Made by a program: the position numbers and the translations under genes. A stretch of DNA of 8,698 bases from Geobacter sp. UBA6169 (GTDB lineage Bacteria; Desulfobacterota; Desulfuromonadia; Geobacterales; Pseudopelobacteraceae). Below the pieces are notes generated by a model, which was not told where the DNA came from, searched no databases, and was given only the letters and a program-made list of their open reading frames with translations. Shown in pieces: positions 1 to 6,262 of the stretch; the stretch's first letter is position 1; each line of letters begins with the position of its first letter. The stretch is from positions 1 through 8,698 of the forward strand of contig DIUB01000162.1 in the NCBI GenBank assembly GCA_002422265.1, in the 5' to 3' direction.

Positions 1-1049
1 GAACCCGGCTGGTGATGCTGACCTCCCTGGGTAACCGCGGTGATGCGGAACTGTTGCAGCACAACGGCATTGAGGCCTACCTGGTCAAACCGATCCGCCG
101 TCAGCACCTGCATGACTGCCTTTCGCTGGTTGCCGGACGGGCTCCGCAGGCTGAGAGCGCTCCCGCGCCGCTGATCACCCGCCACAGCATCAATGAAGCC
201 CGTCATCAGGCAATGCGGATCCTGCTGGTTGAGGATAACCAGGTAAATCAGGCGGTTGCCGTTGCCATGCTCAAAAAAATCGGCTACCGCTCTGATGTGG
301 CCGGCAACGGTTTTGAGGCGATTGAAGCGCTGTCCCGCATTGCCTACAGCCTGGTGTTGATGGACTGTCAGATGCCGGAGATGGACGGTTTTGAGGCAAC
401 CAGGGCAATCAGGGCACCGGATGCACCGGTCATCAATCGTCAGGTGCCGATCATCGCCATGACGGCCAATGCCATGCAGGGTGACCGTGAGAAATGCCTT
501 GCCGCAGGTATGGACGATTACCTCAGCAAGCCGGTCAAACCCCAGCAGCTGGCTCAGATGCTGGCAAAATGGCTGCAGCATGACGAGAGCAGCGCTGATA
601 CTGCGGAGGAGTCCGGTCTGGTGCCGCAGCCGGAGCAGCCGGAGCAGCCGGAGCAGCCGGAGCAGCCGGAGCAGCCGGAGCAGCCGGGCGAACTGTTTAC
701 GCCGGATGAGCTGCTTGAGAATCTGGGCAGTACCAGCATCATCTGCGAAATCATCGCCATCGGCCTTGCAGACCTGCCCAGACGTCTGGAAGATATTACC
801 GCAGCCTGCCACACCGGGGATCTTGTCAGGCTGCGGCAGGCAGCGCACACCCTGAAGGGTATGGCGGCAAATCTGGCTGCCTCCCCCCTGCATCAGCTCT
901 GCAGCAGCCTTGAAGTGGCTGCCAAGGATGCAGATCATGATCGCCTGGCGCACCTGCTGCCGCAGCTGCAGCAGCAGACAGCAGACCTGATCATCGCACT
1001 TGAGGCGTGGCGTGCAGAGCACCGGGCTCCAGAGCCGCCTCGGTCATAA
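1..1049 (+). CDS. Hybrid sensor histidine kinase, C-terminal part (REC-REC-HPt), 5' truncated
   Basis: The reading frame (codons from base 3) is open to the left edge, so the sensor and kinase domains lie outside the window. Numbering from the GTG at 12: residues 1-40 are the end of a first receiver, with its VMLTS strand and the YLVKP lysine. Residues 68-187 are a complete second receiver with acidic pair E74/D75, phosphoacceptor D118 in LMDCQMPEMDG, T151 and K173. A QPE repeat linker spans 206-226, and an HPt domain spans about 227-335 with phosphorylatable H279 in AHTLKG. This is the BarA-like layout for a multistep phosphorelay: kinase His to receiver Asp to HPt His, then to a separate regulator. 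The GTG at 12 and ATG at 15 lie inside the receiver fold and are not starts. The output regulator and the signal cannot be told from this fragment. Confidence 0.93.
   Translation, partial: TRLVMLTSLGNRGDAELLQHNGIEAYLVKPIRRQHLHDCLSLVAGRAPQAESAPAPLITRHSINEARHQAMRILLVEDNQVNQAVAVAMLKKIGYRSDVAGNGFEAIEALSRIAYSLVLMDCQMPEMDGFEATRAIRAPDAPVINRQVPIIAMTANAMQGDREKCLAAGMDDYLSKPVKPQQLAQMLAKWLQHDESSADTAEESGLVPQPEQPEQPEQPEQPEQPEQPGELFTPDELLENLGSTSIICEIIAIGLADLPRRLEDITAACHTGDLVRLRQAAHTLKGMAANLAASPLHQLCSSLEVAAKDADHDRLAHLLPQLQQQTADLIIALEAWRAEHRAPEPPRS
627..687 (+). repeat. In-frame 9-bp tandem repeat coding (QPE)n
   Basis: Six perfect copies of CAGCCGGAG are followed by a partial seventh (CAGCCGG, 681-687). Since 9 bp is three codons, each unit adds Gln-Pro-Glu to the linker between the second receiver and the HPt domain. 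Copies are identical at third codon positions, which indicates recent slippage expansion rather than protein-level selection alone. Copy number can change without breaking the frame. Confidence 0.97.
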
Positions 1050-1099
1050 ACGATGTTGCTGCACCGGCGCTGCAACAGCCGGCTGTATCACAAAACCCC

Positions 1100-1129
1100 T
1101 TGACCTCCTCCCCCCTGACAGACCATAGT
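1100..1129 (+). promoter_or_regulatory. Candidate sigma70 promoter for prfB operon
   Basis: TTGACC (1100-1105) is followed after 18 bp by CATAGT (1124-1129). The -35 matches consensus at five of six positions and the -10 at four of six. It lies about 30 bp upstream of the prfB ribosome binding site, in the 112-bp gap after the kinase gene. The GC-rich spacer and weak -10 keep this tentative. Confidence 0.4.
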
Positions 1130-1161
1130 AAGGCCTTCTTATCACCATCGCAGGAGCCCCC

Positions 1162-2281
1162 ATGTATCGTGAAGAAACAGCATCGCTTGATGACCTGAGC
1201 AGTCGTATTTCCTCCCTCCGGAGGTCCCTTTGACCTTGATCGCAAACGTGAGGAGCTGCAGGAGCTTGACGCCCGTATTGCAACCCCCGGTTTCTGGGAC
1301 GACCCGTCCGGTTCTCAGGAAATACTGAAAAAACGAACGGTTCTGGAAAAGCTGATCCAGGGCTGGGATGGTCTCAATCGCCTGGCAGATGATGTCAAGG
1401 TGATGATTGAGCTTGGTGAGGAGGCTTCGGATGAGGCTGTCCTGGCCGAGGTGCATGGCATGAACCAGCAGCTGCAGGCAGCAGTGGAGGCGGCCGAGTT
1501 TCAGCGGATGCTGTCAGGAACCCATGACAAAAGCGGCTGTTTTGTGTCGGTCAATTCCGGTGCCGGCGGCACTGAATCCCAGGACTGGGCCAACATGCTG
1601 CTGCGGATGCTGCTGCGCTACTGTGAGAAAAAGGGGTGGAGGGCGGTTATCACCGATTACCAGGACGGCGAAGAGGCAGGGCTCAAATCCGCTACGTTCA
1701 GTGTTTCCGGTGAGTATGCCTACGGCCACCTCAAGGCCGAAGCGGGGGTGCATCGCCTGGTGCGGCTCTCTCCCTTTGACAGCAACAACCGGCGCCACAC
1801 CTCCTTCGCCTCGGTCTTTGTCTTTCCCGAGATTGAGGAGGATGATATCGATATCAGGATTGCCGACTCCGACCTGCGGGTGGACACCTACCGTTCCAGC
1901 GGTGCCGGGGGCCAGCATGTCAACACCACCGATTCAGCGGTACGGATCACCCACCTGCCCACCAATATCGTGGTGGCCTGCCAGTCGGAGCGCAGTCAGA
2001 TCCTGAACCGGGCCACTGCCCTGCGGGTACTGCGGGCCAAGCTGTACGAGAAGGAGATGGATGAGCGCAACGCCAAGGCTTCTGAGATTGCCGGCGAGAA
2101 AAAGGAGATCGGCTGGGGCAGCCAGATCCGCTCCTACGTGCTGCACCCTTACAAGATGGTGAAGGATCTGCGTACCGGCGTGGAGTCAGGCACGCCGGAC
2201 CTGGTACTGGATGGCGAGCTGGACCCGTTTGTGATTCCGTTTCTGATGGGAATCCGCCGGGATGTAAAGGATGAGGAGTAA
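1162..2281 (+). CDS. prfB: Peptide chain release factor 2 (RF2), programmed +1 frameshift
   Basis: RF2 ends translation at UGA and UAA codons. ATG 1162 has an AGGAG site (1152-1156) five bases upstream. Frame 1 runs 23 codons to an in-frame TGA (1231-1233). Slipping +1 on CTT-TGA-C continues at GAC (1232) in a frame open to the TAA at 2279-2281, giving 372 aa, close to the usual RF2 length. The stop-recognition tripeptide SPF, diagnostic of RF2 rather than RF1, is at residues 203-205. The peptidyl-transferase GGQ is at 249-251 within SSGAGGQHVN. The frameshift makes expression autoregulatory: scarce RF2 slows termination at the TGA and favours the shift. Calling the gene from the internal ATG at 1400 would lose the N-terminal helical domain. 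The next gene starts immediately after the stop, suggesting cotranscription. Confidence 0.97.
1220..1234 (+). promoter_or_regulatory. prfB programmed +1 frameshift site
   Basis: An internal Shine-Dalgarno-like GGAGG (1220-1224) sits three bases upstream of the slippery CTT (1228-1230), followed by TGA (1231-1233) and C (1234). The spacing and the CUU-UGA-C heptamer match the known bacterial prfB recoding signal. UGAC is a weak termination context, which helps slippage. Confidence 0.96.
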
Positions 2282-2282
2282 G

Positions 2283-3200
2283 ATGATGGTCAGAACCCTG
2301 CATGTTGTTTGTCTGATTACCCTGCTGTTCAGCATGACCGCCACCCCCGGCTGCGCTGCTCCCCGAACCGGCAAGGCAGATCAGGTAGCCCTTCAAAGCG
2401 GCAGCAGCGTCAAATATGCCAAGGGGGTGCGCCGCCTCGGATTTGCCATCCAGATGGGGGCCTTTGCCGATGTGAAAAACGCGGAACGTTTTACGGCACG
2501 GTTGCAGGACAAGGGGATTGAGGCGTTCTATTTCCGCAAGGACAACGGCATCTATGCCGTCCGCTTTGGCGACTTTTCCAGCAGAGAGAGGGCCCGTGCC
2601 GCAGCCAACCGCCTGGTGGCGGACAAGCTGATTGACAGTTTCTATATCGCCCCGCCCAGCGAGGTGGTCTTTACGGCACCGCAGGAACCGAGCCTGAGAC
2701 AGGGCGGCCCGGAGCTGCGCAAACCGCCCCAGCCCTACCCGCCTCCCCGCCCCGACGAGCTGGGACTGCCGGTTGAAGAACCGCCAACCGTTGCCAAGCC
2801 GCCGGTTCCCAAACCGGGTGAACGGAATATGGGCTATATTGCGGCCCGCACTGCAGAGCGTTTTATCGGTATCCCCTACCAATGGGGAGGCAACACCGTG
2901 GTGGACGGCCTGGACTGCAGCGGCTTTACCCGGGCGGTCTACAACCTGTGCGGCATCAACATCCCCCGCACCTCACGGGAGCAGTACCAGGTCGGCAATC
3001 CGGTAGACAAGTCCGAGCTGCGCGACGGCGACCTGGTCTTCTTCGGCAATTCAGCGGCCAGCATCAACCACGTCGGCATCTATGTCGGTGACGGCAAGTT
3101 TGTCCATGCCCCCCGTCGTGGCGAAGAGATCCGCATTGCCTCCATTGATGAGTCCTATTTCGAGCGCCGCTTTGTGGGCGCCAGACGCTACGTCCAGTAA
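2283..3200 (+). CDS. Secreted SPOR-NlpC/P60 peptidoglycan endopeptidase
   Basis: Likely an envelope hydrolase that cuts peptide stems of peptidoglycan. Numbered from ATG 2283 (305 aa): residues 1-26 form a hydrophobic signal with a cysteine at 24 (TATPGC), an imperfect lipobox, so lipoprotein status is uncertain. A SPOR domain, which in known members binds glycan strands lacking stem peptides, covers about 50-125 and starts near FAIQMGAF. A Pro-rich linker runs about 130-180. The NlpC/P60 domain runs from about 184 to the end, with catalytic Cys212 in LDCSGF, His263 in INHVGIYVG and a third polar residue, His275, in FVHAP. An ATG at 2271 overlaps prfB, but AGGAG (2274-2278) sits correctly only for ATG 2283 or 2286, so the later start is chosen. 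It follows the prfB stop by one base and is probably translated from the same mRNA. Confidence 0.9.
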   Translation: MMVRTLHVVCLITLLFSMTATPGCAAPRTGKADQVALQSGSSVKYAKGVRRLGFAIQMGAFADVKNAERFTARLQDKGIEAFYFRKDNGIYAVRFGDFSSRERARAAANRLVADKLIDSFYIAPPSEVVFTAPQEPSLRQGGPELRKPPQPYPPPRPDELGLPVEEPPTVAKPPVPKPGERNMGYIAARTAERFIGIPYQWGGNTVVDGLDCSGFTRAVYNLCGINIPRTSREQYQVGNPVDKSELRDGDLVFFGNSAASINHVGIYVGDGKFVHAPRRGEEIRIASIDESYFERRFVGARRYVQ

Positions 3201-3215
3201 CAAGGAGCACCAACC

Positions 3216-4457
3216 ATGGCCATTATCAGACCCTTTGCAGCAGTACGCCCGCCGGTTCATCTGGCCCCCCGCGTGGCAGCTCTTCCCTACGACGTGATGG
3301 ATGTGGAAGAGGCCCGTCAGATGGCAGGAGACAACCAGGATTCGTTCCTGCATATCTCCCGCCCGGAGATCGATCTGCCCCCCACCGTCGATCCCCACGC
3401 CGACGAGGTTCATAGCAGGGGCAAGCAGAACCTGCAGCAGTTTCTGGAGCGCCGGACCCTGATCCAGGACCCGGCCCCCTGCTACTACATCTACCGTCAG
3501 CGGATGGGTTCCATTGTCCAGACCGGTCTGGTGGCCTGCTCTGCCGTGGATGACTACCAGACCGGCGTGATCAAGAAGCATGAACATACCCGGGCCGACA
3601 AGGAAGAGGACCGGGTCCGGCACATCGACACCCTGGATGCCAATGATGAGCCGGTTTTCTACATCTTCCGCAACAATCCGGAGGTGGAGGAGATCCTGGC
3701 CAGCGCCGCCTATGAGCAGCCGGACTACCACTTTACCACCGATGACGGCGTCTCCCACACCCTGTGGGTGGTGGGTGATCCGGCGCTGATCGATCACCTG
3801 ACCGGCCTGTTTGAGAAGATCCCCACCCTGTATGTGGCAGACGGCCACCACCGCAGCGCTGCCGCCGCCCGGGTGCGGGACCTGCGCAAGGCTGCCAACC
3901 CCGGCCACACCGGCACTGAGGAGTACAACTTCTTCCTGACCGTGATCTTCCCGGAAAGCCAGCTCAACATCATGCCGTACAACCGGGTGGTTAAAGACCT
4001 GCACGGCCTGAGTTGCTCCGCCTTCCTTGAACAGCTGGCTCCCGCCTTTGAGATAGCCACGGCTCCTGATGCCTTTTCACCGACAGACAGGCACCAGTTC
4101 GGCATGTACCTGGAGCGGCAGTGGTATCAACTGCGGGTAAAGCCCGGCGTTGCTGATGAAGGGAACACCGTGGGCCGTCTGGATGTCTCGATCCTTCAGA
4201 ACCGTCTGCTGCATCCGGTGCTGGGTATTGAAAACCCCCGCACCGATAAACGGATCAGTTTTGTGGGCGGTATCCGTGGTGTGGATGAGCTGGTGCGGCT
4301 GGTTGACAGCGGTGAGTATGCCGTGGCCTTTTCCCTGTTCCCCACCGGCATCAAGGAGCTGATGGAGCTGGCCGACGATGATCAGATCATGCCGCCCAAA
4401 TCAACCTGGTTTGAACCGAAGCTGCGCAGCGGACTGTTTGTGCATCTGTTGTCGTAA
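3216..4457 (+). CDS. DUF1015 family protein
   Basis: A 413-aa cytoplasmic protein with no signal peptide or membrane segment, of the DUF1015 family, whose biochemical role I do not know to be established. Family landmarks visible: an N-terminal IRPFAAVRP followed by LPYDVM (about 23-28), a KHEHTRADKEEDR charged block (121-133), VADGHHRSAAA (207-217), a MPYNRVVKDL segment (253-262), and a C-terminal MPPKSTWFEPKLRSG (392-406). The ADGHHR box resembles the nucleotide-binding box of ParB/sulfiredoxin-fold proteins, which is an inference. ATG 3216 has AAGGAG (3202-3207) eight bases upstream and lies 15 bp after the NlpC/P60 stop, so it is probably the third gene of the prfB operon. Length is full for the family. 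Confidence 0.9.
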   Translation: MAIIRPFAAVRPPVHLAPRVAALPYDVMDVEEARQMAGDNQDSFLHISRPEIDLPPTVDPHADEVHSRGKQNLQQFLERRTLIQDPAPCYYIYRQRMGSIVQTGLVACSAVDDYQTGVIKKHEHTRADKEEDRVRHIDTLDANDEPVFYIFRNNPEVEEILASAAYEQPDYHFTTDDGVSHTLWVVGDPALIDHLTGLFEKIPTLYVADGHHRSAAAARVRDLRKAANPGHTGTEEYNFFLTVIFPESQLNIMPYNRVVKDLHGLSCSAFLEQLAPAFEIATAPDAFSPTDRHQFGMYLERQWYQLRVKPGVADEGNTVGRLDVSILQNRLLHPVLGIENPRTDKRISFVGGIRGVDELVRLVDSGEYAVAFSLFPTGIKELMELADDDQIMPPKSTWFEPKLRSGLFVHLLS

Positions 4458-4475
4458 AGAATCAAAGGCAATAGC

Positions 4476-4511
4476 ACACGGATGACGCGGATTGGGCTGG
4501 TTTACGCGGAT
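4476..4511. repeat. Short interspersed ACRCGGAT repeat cluster
   Basis: Three copies of ACRCGGAT occur at 4476-4483, 4485-4492 and 4504-4511, starting 9 and then 19 bp apart. They follow the DUF1015 stop by 18 bp in non-coding sequence. Similar ATCCGYGT-type intergenic arrays are familiar from many environmental bacterial genomes (from memory, not searched). No hairpin or terminator is evident here. Confidence 0.6.
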
Positions 4512-4542
4512 TTTCAAATCAGCTTTATCCTTAAAAAAGCAG

Positions 4543-4573
4543 TTTCACGCAACGGCGTTACGACGCTACGAAA
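4543..4573 (-). repeat. GCG-unit intergenic repeat, copy A (inverted)
   Basis: Read on the minus strand this has TTT, then three 7-bp units CGTAGCG, CGTAACG and CGTTGCG (plus-strand 4564-4570, 4556-4562, 4548-4554) at an 8-bp step, then TGA. It is the diverged, inverted partner of the copy at 4646-4680: TCACGCAACG (4546-4554 plus flank) is exactly complementary to CGTTGCGTGA in that copy. Confidence 0.65.
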
Positions 4574-4624
4574 TAATAACAGCATGTTGCAGAAATCAGA
4601 CGTATAACCAGGCAGGAGAAGCCC

Positions 4625-4630
4625 TATAAT
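4625..4630 (+). promoter_or_regulatory. Candidate -10 box upstream of the EVE gene
   Basis: A perfect TATAAT lies in the AT-rich core between repeat copies A and B, 106 bp upstream of the EVE gene start. No acceptable -35 hexamer is found at 16-18 bp and there is no TG extension, so promoter activity is uncertain. A new promoter is expected in this gap because the EVE gene is far from the preceding gene. Confidence 0.3.
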
Positions 4631-4645
4631 TCTGTAACTGATTGA

Positions 4646-4680
4646 TTTTCGTTGCGAGCGTTGCGGCGTTGCGTGAGTAA
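4646..4680 (+). repeat. GCG-unit intergenic repeat, copy B
   Basis: A TTTT lead, three CGTTGCG units (4650-4656, 4659-4665, 4667-4673), then TGAGTAA. It is identical at 27 of 35 positions to the copy at 6263-6297. All eight differences fall in the three NNN triplets of the C-NNN-GCG units, which are GTT, GTT, GTT here. It lies 56 bp upstream of the EVE gene start. Confidence 0.8.
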
Positions 4681-4736
4681 ATGTCGTTTTCAGGTTTATC
4701 TACGTCACCCGCGAGCCATTATGATTGAGGTTTCCT

Positions 4737-5198
4737 ATGCGCCACTGGCTCTTCAAATCAGAACCGGGCTGTTTCTCTTTCCAGGATCTGCAGAACCGCC
4801 CCGATGCAACCGAACACTGGGACGGGGTACGCAACTTTCAGGCCCGCAACTTCCTGCGGGATGAGATCAAGAGCGGCGACCGGGTACTGTTCTACCACAG
4901 CTCCATCCCTGAACCGGCAGTGTTCGGCCTCTGCACCGTGGTGCGAGACGGCTACCCGGATCACACGGCTCTTGATCCTGCTGCCGATCACTTTGACCCC
5001 AAGGCAACCGTTGAAAAACCGATCTGGTACATGGTTGACGTGCAGGCTGATCAGCCGTTACCTCAACAGGTGCCGCTGGCGGTCATCAAGGAGCACCCGC
5101 ACCTGCAGCAGATGCCGCTGGTGAACCGCAGCCGTCTCTCGGTACAGCCACTGACCGAAACCGAATTCCGAATCATTGTAACCCTGGGAGGTCTGTGA
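4737..5198 (+). CDS. EVE-domain protein (thymocyte nuclear protein 1-like)
   Basis: A 153-aa single-domain protein. It opens with MRHWLFKSEPGCFSFQDL, the typical start of bacterial EVE proteins (WL-KSEP), followed by the W28-D-G-VRN-QARNFL motif (28-40), FYHSS (52-56) and FDPKA/KPIWYMVDV (about 86-102). EVE is a PUA-like fold; characterised members bind modified bases such as 5-methylcytosine derivatives in DNA or act on modified RNA. The ligand here is unknown. ATG 4737 is chosen because GAGG (4727-4730) lies six bases upstream and family members start at this point; an in-frame TTG at 4725 overlaps that site. Its TGA overlaps the next gene's ATG by one base, so the two are probably translationally coupled. 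No restriction or defence genes are nearby. Confidence 0.92.
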   Translation: MRHWLFKSEPGCFSFQDLQNRPDATEHWDGVRNFQARNFLRDEIKSGDRVLFYHSSIPEPAVFGLCTVVRDGYPDHTALDPAADHFDPKATVEKPIWYMVDVQADQPLPQQVPLAVIKEHPHLQQMPLVNRSRLSVQPLTETEFRIIVTLGGL

Positions 5199-6178
5199 TG
5201 CGTGTGGTATCTACAGCGCTGATGCTGTGCTGCATACTGATGGTGCCTGTAACCGGTCTGGCCGGACCACGGGAGTTGACCATGTTTATCGACGGCACCC
5301 TGGTTGAGCTGGAGGCAACAGCCAGAAAAGGCAGCGCCGAGGTACAGCTACCCGGTGCTATCCGTACAGGTACACTGCGGGTTACGCCCCTTGACAACGG
5401 CCTGATCGGTCGGGTTGAGCTGGTGCAGGCCGGGATACCGGACAAGCTGCAGAAGGAGCTGGAAAGCCTGCAGGAGCAGAAAAGCCGTCTGGAAGACCGG
5501 ATGAAGGCGCTGGAAACCAGGGAGACCATCTTTGCGGCGGCAGCCAAGTCCCAGAGCTCCAAGGCCCCCCGCAAGACCAAGACCAACCCGGACCCGCTGA
5601 CTTCGGTACGCCAGGGGACCGAGTTTGCCATCGCCCAGCTTGAGGCGGTCTTTACTGCCCGCCGCCGCACCGAGCAGGAACTGAAACGGATAACCCTGCG
5701 GCTGTCTCAGCTTGAAAAGCGCAGCATTGGCGGCCCCATCGTGCGGGTTGCCCTCTCTTCGCCCAACAGCCGTGTCAGGGTGAGCGCAGTACTGCAGGAG
5801 AACGACTGGACACCGCGCTACGAGTTGCGCCTTGACGGCAGCAACACCGCGCAACTGGCTCTGCTGACGGAGTTTGAGCCCCCTGCCGGTTTCGGCATGA
5901 CCGTGATTCCGGCCGCACTTGCCGCATCACCGCTGCCCCAAAGCCAGCGCGTATCAGGGGGATCGACCCTCAAGCTGGCGGCATGGCAGCTGCCGGTTGA
6001 CCAGGAGCAGGTACACACCGGCCCGATCCCCGCCTTCTCACTGAAGCTGCGCTACACCGGCAGCCAGCCGCTTCCGGCAGGACAGGTGGCCGTCTATTAC
6101 CGGGGTGACTATCTGGGCACAGCACCACTCTCCCTGACCACTGCAGACAACACGCTGACTCTGATCAGCACCCGCTAA
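5198..6178 (+). CDS. Secreted coiled-coil DUF4139/MuiA-like protein, short form
   Basis: A 326-aa exported protein of unknown function. Residues 1-23 form a signal peptide (hydrophobic 5-20, likely cut near GLAG). An N-terminal beta segment with the KGSAEVQLPG signature (44-53) resembles the DUF4140 N-domain. Heptad-like Leu/Glu/Lys-rich helices at about 81-112 and 138-176 suggest a two-helix coiled coil. NDWTPRYELRLDGS (202-215) and LPAGQVAVYYRGDYLGTA (292-309) match landmarks of the DUF4139 beta domain found in MuiA-type proteins. The chain stops soon after, at ISTR, so the C-terminal Ig-like part of longer relatives appears absent. ATG 5198 has GGGAGG (5186-5191) six bases upstream and overlaps the EVE stop as TGATG. 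The gene ends at a strong terminator hairpin. Confidence 0.72.
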   Translation: MRVVSTALMLCCILMVPVTGLAGPRELTMFIDGTLVELEATARKGSAEVQLPGAIRTGTLRVTPLDNGLIGRVELVQAGIPDKLQKELESLQEQKSRLEDRMKALETRETIFAAAAKSQSSKAPRKTKTNPDPLTSVRQGTEFAIAQLEAVFTARRRTEQELKRITLRLSQLEKRSIGGPIVRVALSSPNSRVRVSAVLQENDWTPRYELRLDGSNTAQLALLTEFEPPAGFGMTVIPAALAASPLPQSQRVSGGSTLKLAAWQLPVDQEQVHTGPIPAFSLKLRYTGSQPLPAGQVAVYYRGDYLGTAPLSLTTADNTLTLISTR

Positions 6179-6180
6179 AA

Positions 6181-6215
6181 AACAAGGGCCGGTTCTTGCG
6201 GACCGGCCCATTGTT
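6181..6215. terminator. Hairpin terminator between convergent genes
   Basis: An 8-bp perfect GC stem, GGGCCGGT (6186-6193) with ACCGGCCC (6202-6209), has an 8-nt loop. It is extended by AACAA/TTGTT with a one-base bulge. Read on the minus strand, the right arm is followed by TTGTTTTTT, a good U-tract, so it best terminates the isomerase gene transcript. On the plus strand the tail is only ATTGTT, a weaker stop for the DUF4139-like gene, whose stop codon is two bases away. Confidence 0.85.
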
Positions 6216-6262
6216 CAGAACAGGGGCAGCTTCTCATCTGACAACGTAAGATTAACTACTTG

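Noticed and set aside
627..687. CRISPR-like or regulatory repeat array
   Set aside because: The unit is 9 bp without spacers, in frame, and encodes QPE inside the kinase gene.
1055..1086. Possible terminator: GTTGC/GCAAC arms (1055-1059, 1072-1076) and palindrome ACAGCCGGCTGT (1075-1086)
   Set aside because: The stems contain mismatches or have no loop, overlap each other, and are not followed by a T-tract. A weak structural role is possible but not supportable.
1400..2281. prfB beginning at ATG 1400, or prfB as a broken pseudogene
   Set aside because: The upstream frame plus the canonical CTT-TGA-C shift site restores a full-length RF2, so the interruption is regulatory.
1947..2882. Minus-strand open frame (311 codons) opposite prfB and the SPOR-NlpC/P60 gene
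   Set aside because: Antisense shadow of conserved coding sequence; no domain and no sensible start context.
3051..4004. Long minus-strand open frame (317 codons) opposite the NlpC/P60 and DUF1015 genes
   Set aside because: It overlaps two well-supported plus-strand genes, has no recognisable motif, and long antisense frames are expected in GC-rich codon usage.
4522..4540. GCTTT/AAAGC hairpin after the DUF1015 gene as a terminator
   Set aside because: Only five weak base pairs and no U-tract downstream.
4737..5198. EVE gene as part of a restriction or defence island
   Set aside because: No methyltransferase, nuclease or mobile gene is nearby; the neighbours are envelope and housekeeping genes.
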